DNA of 64,000 nucleotides. Source: Spirochaetales bacterium. Lineage in GTDB: Bacteria; Spirochaetota; Spirochaetia; UBA9216. Of this stretch, positions 9,701 through 17,841 are shown one piece after another. The stretch is taken from NCBI GenBank assembly GCA_016342585.1, contig JAEINK010000003.1, positions 62,001-126,000 on the forward strand. The letters are read 5' to 3'. The notes under the pieces are model-generated. The model did not search any database and had not been told where the DNA came from. It was given only the letters and a program-made list of their open reading frames with translations. Numbering within the stretch: the first letter of the stretch is position 1; the number at the start of each line of letters is the position of its first letter. Position numbers and translations under genes: made by a program.

Positions 9701-10010
9701 GCTGGATAATCCTACTGAGTTTAATTTTCGTTTCCTGGGGAAAGTTAAGGTGAAAGGAAAAGATAAGTCTGTATCTCTTTTTGAAATATTCAACTCTGAT
9801 GACGAGGAACTCCGAAAGCTGAAAGAAGAGACGAAAGGTGAGTTTGAAACCGCTATCCTTCTCTTTGCCAAACGGGATTTCATTGAGGCGAAGAAGCTTT
9901 TTGAGAAGGTGCTTTCGATTCATCCCGGGGATAAGACCGCTATGCTGTTTCTTGATCGGGCCGATAAATTCCTTGTCAGTGAGAAGAAATCCTTCCTTAC
10001 CTCACTCTGA
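6732..10010 (+). CDS. 7TM sensor with degenerate histidine kinase, receiver and adenylate/guanylate cyclase domains
   Basis: A 1092-residue signalling protein. It starts with a membrane helix, an extracytoplasmic beta-rich sensor (about 30-200) and a 7TMR-DISM-like bundle (about 205-410). A coiled coil leads to a kinase-like module in which the phospho-His position reads SDEVGETLN, Asp440 replacing His, and the ATPase N and G boxes are not recognisable. A receiver domain (about 688-805) keeps its phospho-acceptor Asp740 and the KP pair. A class III cyclase domain (about 840-1010) keeps both metal Asps, Asp850 (FVDIRAF) and Asp894 (FIGDAIMAL). A TPR-like tail follows. It probably makes cAMP or cGMP in response to an outside signal and an external phosphodonor. 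Confidence 0.9.
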   Translation: MIKKRIVFIALGVLLILIFGYGLWTVADGLQVVQLSGGRSSESLQAGSGKIHLLRGEWLASWSDKTPSQAPSESGEFTEPSAGFRGIWNTHRAGIFSPDAGFVSYYANVKTEGYSGIQAVRIPPFYSTCRFYVNGEEIFSRGTAGSSYAEEVSFVSPGIAYFVQDTDELEFIIQVTNFHTFRGGSPFFGVEYGSPEAINRIARLIKDLFLTLVFVILGFTFYCGVRALFTNTGRYHFFLALGFAVLLGRMFLGDVLFFQTADVIKNLPFQIGERLKFILLYLSIPLFVNFGYAYLERVEGGRKAVIVSQILSLIAVFTAVFLPGRFLGFLVPTEYLSLMIGTGFIIYLSIQGMRKPVSLALLFLISAGILFLFSTYSLLYTLGVFQSQVVFWGGVFLSFIAVGVMLFLRERKFLSQTAGLKNRLDEVISSRDSILLSLSDEVGETLNKVNTLAMTLLQGSLGPLNSEQLVTTSLVLSNTMMHQNLLNDTIDFVRLSEHTLKIKKDSVNLFSAAYLAIGSFKPVILGLNVDIDNEIPRGLPPLWADEQKLGQIFHTLISFGIENAQDGHIHITAAAGDEVVNVSVSITGLNRQVDVDKVLDVSNLEGQLNFRGKEDFIGLRFYLVHEILKLHDSGLSEVKSEDGVIFNFTLPTYLQKEAVDEAIAEELAIHFDAIQNLQPLLEEVESERDILILAASGDPGNLQIIKSQLASMNYQIQPVISGEELFRCIREKLPDMVVIDSSLKDMTNFEVCRTLRNEFTSDELPVILMIEDSADVMETLTSGASDYLRKPYQQEEFLTRVNTHLQLSKINSIYSQFVPREFLKALGQENIIDLKLGDQVQREMTILFVDIRAFTNLSENMTPQENFKFINSYLSQFSPIITRNNGFVDKFIGDAIMALYPDKPEDAIKTAIEMVEYVRIYNSYRANCGYEPINIGVGIHTGNMILGIVGDNQRMQGTVISDAVNLASRIQDVTKLYKSNVVISQETFIKLDNPTEFNFRFLGKVKVKGKDKSVSLFEIFNSDDEELRKLKEETKGEFETAILLFAKRDFIEAKKLFEKVLSIHPGDKTAMLFLDRADKFLVSEKKSFLTSL

Positions 10011-10796
10011 TTCAACTAGGTCTTTTAGTTCAAGGGCATTCTCTACAGCCTGACCTTTATGATGATTGTTGAATGCAATGAACATCCTTTTCACCTTTCC
10101 TGACATTTTTTTTATGGCCTCTGCCGCTTCGGTAAGTTCTTCCGTTGAATACCTGTAGTCATAGCGGCTTACATTGTCTCCCTGCCACCAATTCTCCCTG
10201 TTCCGGCCATGAAATCGTAGATAGGCCGTCTCGGAAGTCCATTTCATCTCTCCTTTCGGCAATCCTTTTAACTCCGGATTATCAGACACAATCCATCCTG
10301 CTCCTATCTCCTTCATTCCGCTTATCACCGATGGTTTATCCCACTCCCGGTTTCTGAACTCAATGCTCAGAGGAATCCTGTTGGAATTTTCGATCGAAAG
10401 GTTTTTGCATAAGTTTGAAAGATAGATCCTGTTCTCCTTCGTATATTTAAAACTGAAGGGAAACTGGAGAATTACTGAAGCGAGTCGATTCGCATCGGAA
10501 AGGGGGGCTATCCCCCCTGAAAAAATCTTCACATCCTCCTTCCAGGTGGCCGTTGGCTGGTGGGTCAGGCTCTGGTGAGCCTTTATTGAAAAAAGAAATT
10601 TTTTGTCGGTCTCTTCAAGGAATTTTAAGGATTGTCGCTCCTCCGGTTGTTTGTAGTAGGAAAAGTTCAATTCGGTGAAGGGGAAAAATTTTGAATAGTA
10701 GGCGAGATACTTTCCCGCTGAAAGCTCTTTCGGGTAGAAAACCCCTTTCCAGTCCTTATAAGAGTATCCACTGGTTGCTATGAATATGTTTTTCAT
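10002..10796 (-). CDS. DUF72 (YecE-like) TIM-barrel protein
   Basis: A 264-residue protein of the DUF72/YecE family, recognised from TSGYSYKDWKGVFYP at the N-terminus, ELNFSYY, FSIKAHQSLTH, the IEFRNREW segment, and AYLRFHGR and YVFFNNH-like FIAFNNH near the end. The biochemical role of the family is not established; conserved acidic and aromatic residues sit on a TIM-barrel. Its stop overlaps the convergent cyclase gene by 9 bases, so the two 3' ends share sequence and no terminator lies between. Confidence 0.88.
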   Translation of the reverse strand: MKNIFIATSGYSYKDWKGVFYPKELSAGKYLAYYSKFFPFTELNFSYYKQPEERQSLKFLEETDKKFLFSIKAHQSLTHQPTATWKEDVKIFSGGIAPLSDANRLASVILQFPFSFKYTKENRIYLSNLCKNLSIENSNRIPLSIEFRNREWDKPSVISGMKEIGAGWIVSDNPELKGLPKGEMKWTSETAYLRFHGRNRENWWQGDNVSRYDYRYSTEELTEAAEAIKKMSGKVKRMFIAFNNHHKGQAVENALELKDLVESE

Positions 10797-10933
10797 ATAC
10801 TGAATTATATACTGCCGTTCCGCCTGTTCACAATAGAGAAGTTTTTCAAATTTGGATCTGCTGTTGCCGCTCCTTCTTGACCTGAATCTCCGAACCTGAC
10901 ATCATACGATTCTTGAAACAGGAGGAGTTTATT

Positions 10934-11812
10934 ATGAACATTAATTTCGCCACGGAGAGCAGCATCAGACTTCTTGGCAATGGGTATATAAATAAGATGA
11001 TGGATATCTGGCATGAGGATGTGAAGCAGCATCTTAATCGTGATATAGATATCCTGGTTGGTAATAGACGACGGCACCCGGCCCTTTCGGTATATAAGGG
11101 GCTTAATACCCAGGTGACGGTGACCAGGCTGGATAAAAGGGCCCATCTTGTTATCTGGTATGATCCCTATGAAGTTCTCTATGCAGAGATGCTGGGGGAG
11201 ATGGGCTATGGTGAGGCGCTTATTAATAAGATAGGACCTCTGCTTGAATCCGGGGCCGATCTCGGGGCAGATTATGAACCGGCCGATAATCTTGAGAAGC
11301 TGGATTGGGATAGTATCCTGAGAAGGATCGGGTTCTGGGTTCTGCGTGTTCGTGGTTTTCAGAAGATCGCAAACAAAGATGGAAAATTCGCTGAACTCGA
11401 CAATATTGTCAATACCGAGTGCCGAACCCCGCCCCTGAATGAACTCCTTACTACTCTCGGTTATGATTTTGAATCGGGTCTCTCTTCTGTGGTCGATGAC
11501 ACCCTTGAAGGTATGTCCGCCATGGAGGCAGAACCTCCCAGAAGGATGGACCGGGCCATAAATGCCCTCAGGTTATGGAATCTTATGGAAGCCTGTTCTG
11601 AAGAGGACAGGCAGAGGATTAATAAGGTCCTTTCGGCCTCCTTCCCGCGGATTCAGGAGATGGTTATAAAGATTGGGGAGTTATCCGGCAGGTTTGATGT
11701 CAATATACCGGATGAGAACCTTGCCTTTAACTGGAGTTATATAAAAGAAAACCGCCTGCCGGGAGACTGGGAGGCGGTTGATGAGATAAAGGAGATGCTT
11801 AAAACGATATAG
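10934..11812 (+). CDS. Conserved-looking protein of unknown function
   Basis: A 292-residue soluble protein I do not recognise. The ATG at 10934 follows AGGAGG (10920-10925) at good spacing; a longer reading from 10913 would put that ribosome site inside the gene. No signal peptide or membrane segment is visible. The N-terminus (NFATESSIRLLGNGYINKMMDIWHEDV, in part) is mixed alpha/beta; a central segment DILVGNRRRHPALSVY precedes a largely helical C-terminal half with several Trp residues. It stands alone between DUF72 and ornithine carbamoyltransferase, transcribed away from the former. A TTGACC at about 10890 may be its -35. Confidence 0.7.
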   Translation: MNINFATESSIRLLGNGYINKMMDIWHEDVKQHLNRDIDILVGNRRRHPALSVYKGLNTQVTVTRLDKRAHLVIWYDPYEVLYAEMLGEMGYGEALINKIGPLLESGADLGADYEPADNLEKLDWDSILRRIGFWVLRVRGFQKIANKDGKFAELDNIVNTECRTPPLNELLTTLGYDFESGLSSVVDDTLEGMSAMEAEPPRRMDRAINALRLWNLMEACSEEDRQRINKVLSASFPRIQEMVIKIGELSGRFDVNIPDENLAFNWSYIKENRLPGDWEAVDEIKEMLKTI

Positions 11813-11839
11813 CATCTCTCTGCACATCTGTTTCGCCCT

Positions 11840-12835
11840 TTAGAGGTTTCCTGCGGTTGCACACATGATGGCTTTGATTGTGTGCATCCTGTTTTCTGCC
11901 TCATCGAATACAACCGAGTTGGGACTTCGGAAAACCTCATCGGTTACTTCCATTTCTGAGAGACCGAATTTCTCCTTTACATCCTTCCCGATGCTGGTAT
12001 TCAGATCGTGAAAAGCGGGCAGGCAATGGAGGAACTTTGTATCAGGATTTCCGGTCAGTTTCATCATTTTTGAGTTTACCTGATAGGGGGTCAGGAGTTT
12101 TATCCTCTCCTCCATCTGGTCCTCCTCTCCCATGGAAACCCAGACATCTGTATAGATGGCATCGGCTCCCTTTACTCCTTCGGCTATATCCTCAGTTACT
12201 GCAATTGTAGAACCTGATACCTTGCCGAGTTCCTGCATTTCTTTTAATAGGTCTTCCTCGGGGAAGAGAGTTGCCGGAGCCACAGCTGTAAAATCCATGC
12301 CCAGTTTTGCGGCTATTATCATCAGACTGTTCGCCACATTATTTCTGGCATCACCCGAATATACAAGTTTCATCTGATTCACAGGTTTTGCAATATGCTC
12401 CTGCATGGTCATAACGTCGGCAAGTACCTGGGTCGGATGGTAGAGGTCGGTGAGGCCGTTCCATACGGGAACCCCGGAATGTTCTGCAAGACCCTCCACA
12501 GTCTCCTGGGCAAATCCCCTGAATTCGATTCCATCGTAGAAACGTCCAAGGACATTGGCCGTATCTTCAAGGGATTCTTTCTTCCCCATCTGTGAGTTCG
12601 TCAGGAAGGTCACCTGGGCCCCCTCATCGTATGCTGCGACTTCGAAAGCGCATCGGGTTCTGGTAGAGGCCTTTTCAAAAAGCAGTACGATATTTCGGCC
12701 GGAGAGTAAATCTCCTTTTATTCCTGCTCTCTTTTTGGATTTCAAATCTTTAGAAAGTGATAGCAGATAGTTGATCTCCAGAGCGGTAAAATCTTTCAGT
12801 GTGAGTAGACTTCTTCCTCGTAAATTGATGGACAT
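11840..12835 (-). CDS. argF: Ornithine carbamoyltransferase
   Basis: A 331-residue enzyme that makes citrulline from ornithine and carbamoyl phosphate, or runs the reverse reaction. The carbamoyl-phosphate loop STRTR, the segment [24 protein letters not shown] and HCLPAFHD are all present. The sequence is equally like anabolic ArgF/ArgI and catabolic ArcB; no arginine deiminase, carbamate kinase or other arg gene is adjacent, so direction cannot be decided here. The good ArgR-type operator upstream (12875-12892) indicates arginine control. GGAGGCG precedes the ATG. Confidence 0.95.
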   Translation of the reverse strand: MSINLRGRSLLTLKDFTALEINYLLSLSKDLKSKKRAGIKGDLLSGRNIVLLFEKASTRTRCAFEVAAYDEGAQVTFLTNSQMGKKESLEDTANVLGRFYDGIEFRGFAQETVEGLAEHSGVPVWNGLTDLYHPTQVLADVMTMQEHIAKPVNQMKLVYSGDARNNVANSLMIIAAKLGMDFTAVAPATLFPEEDLLKEMQELGKVSGSTIAVTEDIAEGVKGADAIYTDVWVSMGEEDQMEERIKLLTPYQVNSKMMKLTGNPDTKFLHCLPAFHDLNTSIGKDVKEKFGLSEMEVTDEVFRSPNSVVFDEAENRMHTIKAIMCATAGNL

Positions 12836-12874
12836 ATACGCCTCCTGTATATTTATACGTAAAAACTAACATAT

Positions 12875-12892
12875 AGTGCATAAAAATGCAAT
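12875..12892. promoter_or_regulatory. ArgR/AhrC-type operator (ARG box)
   Basis: AGTGCATAAAAATGCAAT contains the perfect dyad TGCAT-AAAA-ATGCA and agrees at 15 of 18 positions with the Bacillus ARG box consensus CATGAATAAAAATKCAAK. It lies about 40 bases upstream of the ornithine carbamoyltransferase start. A second weaker box (12902-12919, 13 of 18) is centred 27 bases further upstream over a putative -10, as expected for a repressor pair. Confidence 0.6.
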
Positions 12893-13036
12893 GAAATTAT
12901 TTATTATTTAAAATTCATTATGTAGTCAACTGAAAAAATCATCAATAAAAATTGTAGAATAATATTAAAATAATAGTCAACCGGATGCGTTTGCTTCTAT
13001 CTTAATCGGATCATAATCGAATTATAAAAAAAAGGC

Positions 13037-13065
13037 TTGACAATAAAATGTTCAGAGGTTGCAAT
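13037..13065 (+). promoter_or_regulatory. Putative promoter of the EF-G operon
   Basis: TTGACA (13037-13042) is followed after 17 bases by TGCAAT (13060-13065), leaving a leader of roughly 150 bases before the EF-G start at 13225. Confidence 0.45.
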
Positions 13066-13224
13066 GAATCTCTTCTTAGGTTAGAATCCGCTGAAAACAA
13101 ATAGATCTTTTGTTTTTGTACAGATAATATTCAATTCTTCCTGTACTTGTAATACTGAATCTTTTAACTCCTGGATTTGATAATAAGGATTTAGATAACT
13201 ATAGTTAATTTGAGGTAAACTTTA

Positions 13225-15315
13225 ATGGAAAAGCTCGAAAACATGCGAAACATTGGAATCAGCGCACATATCGACTCGGGTAAGACAACCCTTACCGAGC
13301 GTATTCTTTACTACTGTGGAAGAATCCATGCGATTCACGAAGTACGTGGTAAAGACGGTGTCGGTGCAACTATGGATTCCATGGAACTGGAAAAAGAGCG
13401 GGGAATCACAATCGCATCCGCCGCAACTCACGTATCCTGGAAGGATCATCCTATCAATATTATTGATACTCCGGGACACGTTGATTTCACTATCGAAGTA
13501 GAAAGGGCTCTGAGAGTTCTGGACGGAGCAATACTTGTTCTCTGTTCCGTTGGTGGCGTTCAATCACAGTCAATCACTGTTGACCGTCAGCTCAAAAGGT
13601 ACAATGTACCAAGACTTGCTTTCGTCAACAAATGTGACAGAACCGGTGCAAACCCCCTGAAGGTAAAAGATCAGCTTCGTGATAAGTTAGGTCTTAATTC
13701 GGTAATGATTCAGCTTCCTATCGGTCTTGAAGACAAGCACGAAGGAATTATTGACCTTGTTACCATGAAAGCCGTTTACTACAAGGGAGATAATGGTGAT
13801 GATATTGAAATCACCGACATCCCCGCCAACCTCCTGGCTGATGCTGAATCAGCACGGGAAGAGATGCTTGATGCCATCTCCATGTTCTCCGATGATTTAA
13901 TGGAGAAAATGATGGAAGGGGATGCTATCCCTGAAGAGATGATTCATGAAGCAATGCGAAAAGGAACACTTTCCCTGGAACTCTGTCCAGTTCTTTTAGG
14001 TTCCGCCTACAAGAATAAGGGGATCCAAACCCTTCTCGATGCGGTCGTCAACTACCTTCCCAATCCTACCGATGTCGAGAATGTTGCATTGGACCTGGAT
14101 AACGATGAAAAGGAAGTTGTACTTGTATCCGACCCCGCAAAACCAACCGTTGCTCTGGCATTCAAGCTGGAAGACGGTCAGTACGGTCAGCTTACCTATA
14201 TCAGGGTGTATCAGGGTATCGTTAAGAAGGGTGGAGAACTATACAATATCCGGACGAGAAAGAAGTTCAAGATTGGACGGCTTATTCGAATGCATTCGGA
14301 TCATATGGAAGATATCAATGAGGGAACAAATGGTGATATCGTGGCACTTTTCGGAGTTGAATGTGCTTCCGGTGATACCTTCTGTGATCCAAAATTGAAT
14401 TACTCCATGACATCCATGTATGTTCCGGCTCCGGTTATTACCCTCTCAATCATGCCCAAGGATAAAAAATCCTCGGATAAGATGGGTAAGGCCCTGAACC
14501 GATTCACCAAAGAGGACCCCACATTCAGAACCTATGTTGATCCCGAATCAAACGAGACCATCATTCAGGGAATGGGTGAGCTTCACCTTGATGTTTACGT
14601 TGAGCGAATGAAGAGGGAGTATGATGCCGAAGTTGAAACCGGTGCACCCCAGGTTGCCTACCGTGAAGCTATCGGTGCCAGAGCAGAGTTTAACTACACA
14701 CATAAGAAACAGACAGGTGGTTCCGGTCAGTACGGACGTGTTGCCGGTTTTATCGAACCTCTTGCCGAGGGTGAATATGAGTTTGTTAATCAGATCAAGG
14801 GTGGTTCTATCCCGACTGAATACATCCCCGCCTGTGACAAGGGATTTAAATCTTCACTTGCCAAGGGTTCTTTGATTGGATTCCCTATTGTCGGTGTTAA
14901 GGTAACCATAAATGATGGTCAGTCCCACTCAGTCGACTCCTCGGATATGGCCTTCCAGCAGGCTGCTATAGGCGCTTTTAGAGAAGTTTATCCCAAAGCT
15001 AAGCCCCAGATTCTTGAACCCATCATGAAAGTTACAGTTGAGGGACCCACAGAGTTCCAGGGTAACATCTTTGGAAGTATCAACCAGAGACGAGGAATCA
15101 TTATCAGTTCTCAGGAAGAGGGTACTTATAGTTCTGTTGAGGCCGAAGTACCTTTAAGTGAAATGTTCGGCTACTCCACAGCACTTCGATCCCTGACTCA
15201 GGGGAAAGCGGAATATTCAATGGAATTTGAAAAATATGGAAAGGTTCCTCAGAGTATTTCCGAGGAACTTAAAAAAGATTTTGACGAGAAGAAGAAAGCG
15301 GCTTCTAATAAATAG
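13225..15315 (+). CDS. fusA: Elongation factor G, spirochaete/mitochondrial mtEFG1 type
   Basis: A 696-residue translational GTPase that drives ribosomal translocation. G1 is AHIDSGKTT (residues 14-22), with the DTPGH and NKCDR motifs following. Switch I and its flank read [31 protein letters not shown] (in part), the pattern of mitochondrial EF-G1 and of the spirochaete spdEFG1 clade rather than of E. coli FusA. Domains II-V are complete, and the domain IV loop SGQYG is present. Spirochaetes usually carry a second EF-G for recycling; that one is not in this window. GAGG precedes the ATG. The downstream P-loop gene begins 12 bases after its stop. Confidence 0.96.
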   Translation: MEKLENMRNIGISAHIDSGKTTLTERILYYCGRIHAIHEVRGKDGVGATMDSMELEKERGITIASAATHVSWKDHPINIIDTPGHVDFTIEVERALRVLDGAILVLCSVGGVQSQSITVDRQLKRYNVPRLAFVNKCDRTGANPLKVKDQLRDKLGLNSVMIQLPIGLEDKHEGIIDLVTMKAVYYKGDNGDDIEITDIPANLLADAESAREEMLDAISMFSDDLMEKMMEGDAIPEEMIHEAMRKGTLSLELCPVLLGSAYKNKGIQTLLDAVVNYLPNPTDVENVALDLDNDEKEVVLVSDPAKPTVALAFKLEDGQYGQLTYIRVYQGIVKKGGELYNIRTRKKFKIGRLIRMHSDHMEDINEGTNGDIVALFGVECASGDTFCDPKLNYSMTSMYVPAPVITLSIMPKDKKSSDKMGKALNRFTKEDPTFRTYVDPESNETIIQGMGELHLDVYVERMKREYDAEVETGAPQVAYREAIGARAEFNYTHKKQTGGSGQYGRVAGFIEPLAEGEYEFVNQIKGGSIPTEYIPACDKGFKSSLAKGSLIGFPIVGVKVTINDGQSHSVDSSDMAFQQAAIGAFREVYPKAKPQILEPIMKVTVEGPTEFQGNIFGSINQRRGIIISSQEEGTYSSVEAEVPLSEMFGYSTALRSLTQGKAEYSMEFEKYGKVPQSISEELKKDFDEKKKAASNK

Positions 15316-15327
15316 AAGGAGATAATT

Positions 15328-16032
15328 ATGGTTAAAGCGGAAATAAACAAACGCACACCTTTGCGAATATTTGAAAAATCTATTCATGGGGGTGTAGGAA
15401 AGGGGAATGTTGGCGTTCTTGCTTCCCGAAAGGGAGTTGGAAAAACAGCATGTCTCGTACATATTGCAACAGATAAACTTTTCAGGGGCAGACATATAAT
15501 ACATGTCTCCTTCTCCTCCAAGGTCGATCACATCGTGACCTGGTATGAAGACATCTTCAAGGAGATTGCCAAGAAGAGAAACCTTGAAGCAGCAGTTGAG
15601 GTTCATGATGAAATAATCAAAAACAGGGTTATTATGAACTTTAATCAGAAGGGGATCTCTTCCGAATCAATTCTCAAGTCTTTATCTTCCATGATTTCCG
15701 AGGGTGGATTTAAAGCAGATTGTATTGTGATTGATGGTTATGACCTCAGTCTCGCCGAATCCGGTGATCTTGAAGCTATCAGACAGTTTGCCAAAGAACT
15801 TGATCTTGAAATCTGGATAAGTCTCTCCCTTAAAGGGGAAGAGCCCATCTTTGATGATAATGGTTATCCCATTGAGCTGAAAGAGTTCACGGACAGTCTT
15901 GAAGTTATTGTTACCCTGAAATATGAGGGTGACCATGTTAAACTGTCCGTCGTAAAAGACCACGAAGAGTTGAATCCCAAGGATATGGATCTTAAGCTTG
16001 ATACAAAGACCCTTTTAATAGCTGAACTTTAA
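15328..16032 (+). CDS. P-loop (RecA/KaiC-like) ATPase of unknown function, EF-G operon
   Basis: A 234-residue cytoplasmic protein with a Walker A-like ASRKGVGKTA (about residues 32-41) and a Walker B-like strand ADCIVIDGYD (about 132-141). The arrangement of strand, P-loop and Asp-ending beta strand resembles RecA/DnaB/KaiC-type single-domain ATPases, but I recognise no named family. The gene lies 12 bases after fusA with its own AGGAG, and a terminator follows it, so it is the second cistron of a two-gene EF-G operon. A role near the ribosome is only inference from position. Confidence 0.8.
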   Translation: MVKAEINKRTPLRIFEKSIHGGVGKGNVGVLASRKGVGKTACLVHIATDKLFRGRHIIHVSFSSKVDHIVTWYEDIFKEIAKKRNLEAAVEVHDEIIKNRVIMNFNQKGISSESILKSLSSMISEGGFKADCIVIDGYDLSLAESGDLEAIRQFAKELDLEIWISLSLKGEEPIFDDNGYPIELKEFTDSLEVIVTLKYEGDHVKLSVVKDHEELNPKDMDLKLDTKTLLIAEL

Positions 16033-16062
16033 AACAGGTCTTAAAGCAAAATTATAATTTCG

Positions 16063-16100
16063 AAGGCTGTCTTGAGTTGATACTCGGGCAGTCTTTTTTT
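16063..16100 (+). terminator. Rho-independent terminator of the fusA operon
   Basis: An imperfect hairpin pairs AAGGCTGTCTTGAG with CTCGGGCAGTCT around the loop TTGATA and ends in a run of seven T (16094-16100). Confidence 0.8.
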
Positions 16101-16137
16101 CGTTTAGGCTTGGTGAAAGAATTTAGGATGAAGGCTT

Positions 16138-16782
16138 ATGAACAAGAGTACTGATAGAAAATGGCATCGTAAAACCGGGGGCAAACTCCCCAAAAATCAG
16201 TTTGACCATTCGGTAACGGCTGGCGGGTATGTTTTCGAAGAGGAGTATTTTAACTCCTGCATTTCAGTGATTATGGAGATGGGCGGAGCAAAAGAAGGAA
16301 CATCATTATCAGATTTGACAGAGAAGCTTGAAGTTTCTAAAGCTGCCGTTCAGGGGATGGTGAAGGCTCTTGTGAACCGAGGGCAGGGGGCATTTGTCAA
16401 AGGTGCATTTCATGCAGGTGACGGGTGGGGTGAAAAAACCATCTCAGCATTTGACCGCAATATTCTTGAACGATTGCGGGCCTCAGGAATAGAGGGGCTG
16501 GATCCTCTGGTCATGAAGATTCCCGGTGCCGATTACGCCCTGACGCGGCTGGAAAGATTTGATCTGGCCGTAAAACTGGGGGATAATCTCTATTGGGAAA
16601 AGAGCATCCCGGATATCCTCTGCGGCAAAATTACCTCGGCCTTCCCTACCGGCAGCAGGATTAACGTTCAGTCTGTTCGGGAGCTGACCGGCCTTTCCAG
16701 GAGGTATATCATTCCTCTTTTTGGGATTATGGAGGATAAAAAAATGGTGGTACGTGATGGCGATGAGAGGGTCGTATTATAG
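16138..16782 (+). CDS. Stand-alone protein made of SelB-like C-terminal winged helices
   Basis: A 214-residue protein. Residues ~40-95 form a winged-helix segment (SLSDLTEKLEVSKAAVQGMV). The C-terminal ~65 residues match the last winged helix of the selenocysteine elongation factor SelB: NLYWEKS then a strand/helix segment, then LTGLSRRYIIPLFGIMEDKK and VVRDGDERVVL, equivalent to LGVGRKLAIQILEYFDRIG and RRGNDHLL in E. coli SelB. The SelB GTPase and EF-Tu-like domains are missing, and the 100 bases upstream contain a terminator rather than lost coding sequence. It could bind an RNA hairpin (SelB wing 4 binds SECIS) or DNA as a regulator. It is transcribed alone, tail-to-tail with RNase D. Confidence 0.7.
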   Translation: MNKSTDRKWHRKTGGKLPKNQFDHSVTAGGYVFEEEYFNSCISVIMEMGGAKEGTSLSDLTEKLEVSKAAVQGMVKALVNRGQGAFVKGAFHAGDGWGEKTISAFDRNILERLRASGIEGLDPLVMKIPGADYALTRLERFDLAVKLGDNLYWEKSIPDILCGKITSAFPTGSRINVQSVRELTGLSRRYIIPLFGIMEDKKMVVRDGDERVVL

Positions 16783-16801
16783 GATTATAAGGGGAACCCC
16801 T

Positions 16802-17668
16802 TTACTTAATGCCAGCAGCCTTTTTCATAGCGGTGGATAAATCTTCCCGTACTTTCCCCTCTATTCTTGCATTTATTCCTTTATCGATGAAGTTGGGGTT
16901 ATCATGATGATCTTTGCAGAAATCAAGAAGATCCCTGTTTCTGAAGACATAATCAGGGGGTCTGTTGAGTTTTCTGGCAAACTCATCACGGATGTTGAAC
17001 TCGTTTTTAAAGAGTTCTTTCTTGTCTCCCGAAAGGTATCTGAATCCTTTGGCTTTTTTATATCTGTCAATCTTGTTGTTTTTGATCTCTCCATTCTGGG
17101 CCATGAGATTCCTGAGGATGAATGTATCGGTCAAACCCTTTTTATCAAGAATTTTGAGTAGTTCTGATTTCAACTCGTATAGATGCAGAACATCACCCAT
17201 GGCATATTCAAGGGCTTGAGTCTCAATTGGCCTTTTCATCCAGTTGTACATTTGAAATTTCTTCTTGTTGGGAGGGGCAATATCCAGAACCTGTTCAAGG
17301 GCTGCTGAGAGTGACTGTTTTTCAAATTCAAGAAGGCTGACAGCTGGACGCAGATCCAGGATGGATTTAATATGGATGCCATACCCGTTTTTCATGAGAG
17401 AAGCATCCGAGGCTGAATCATACATTATTTTTAAAAGTTCCCTTTTCTCAAAAACTTTCCGGTAGGCCTCAGGTTTTTTCAGTTTCAACGGATCAATAAT
17501 TATACTCTCCAGTCCGTCAAAAATTTGTATGAGGCAAAGGTGTTCTCCGTAGCAGTGGAGGTTGAACTCACCCTCAATATCCAGAGCAATTGTATTACAC
17601 CCTCTTTCATCGAGTTCTTTAAGCCAGAGGTTGATTTCTTTTTCGTTCGTCAGTTCTCGAATAGTCAT
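16802..17668 (-). CDS. rnd: Ribonuclease D family 3'-5' exonuclease
   Basis: A 288-residue DEDDy exonuclease expected to trim 3' ends of stable RNAs. The metal ligands are visible as Asp30/Glu32 in ALDIEGEFN, Asp in the YDSASDAS segment, and Tyr/Asp in YAMGDVLHLYEL. The remaining ~110 residues correspond to an HRDC-like helical region, shorter than in E. coli RNase D (375 residues). It is a single gene on the minus strand. Confidence 0.88.
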   Translation of the reverse strand: MTIRELTNEKEINLWLKELDERGCNTIALDIEGEFNLHCYGEHLCLIQIFDGLESIIIDPLKLKKPEAYRKVFEKRELLKIMYDSASDASLMKNGYGIHIKSILDLRPAVSLLEFEKQSLSAALEQVLDIAPPNKKKFQMYNWMKRPIETQALEYAMGDVLHLYELKSELLKILDKKGLTDTFILRNLMAQNGEIKNNKIDRYKKAKGFRYLSGDKKELFKNEFNIRDEFARKLNRPPDYVFRNRDLLDFCKDHHDNPNFIDKGINARIEGKVREDLSTAMKKAAGIK

Positions 17669-17841
17669 GGTGTTAAAATACAGCTATTTTTTAATTAATG
17701 CAAAGGGATGGGGAAGAAGCTCTCCCCTCAGGCTTTAAACCTCCCATTTTTGAGGCGCCGGACATTCCTGTTCCTCAGGAAAGTTCTCCTATTTTGTAGA
17801 ACTCTATTGCTCAGATGGCCGAACTTAAATAAACTGGTGAT

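Larger units (their letters stand above)
12836..13224. promoter_or_regulatory. Divergent OTC / EF-G control region
   Basis: This 389-base AT-rich gap separates two divergent genes. For OTC (minus) there are two candidate promoters, each built on the octamer TAGTCAAC repeated 51 bases apart (12923 and 12974): TTGACT (12980-12975) with TACAAT (12956-12951), spacing 18, and a weaker one from TTGACT at 12929. For EF-G (plus) see the promoter at 13037. No ORF of note is inside. Confidence 0.5.

Noticed and set aside
9351-9923. 190-codon minus-strand ORF
   Set aside because: It is antisense to the cyclase domain and has no family features.
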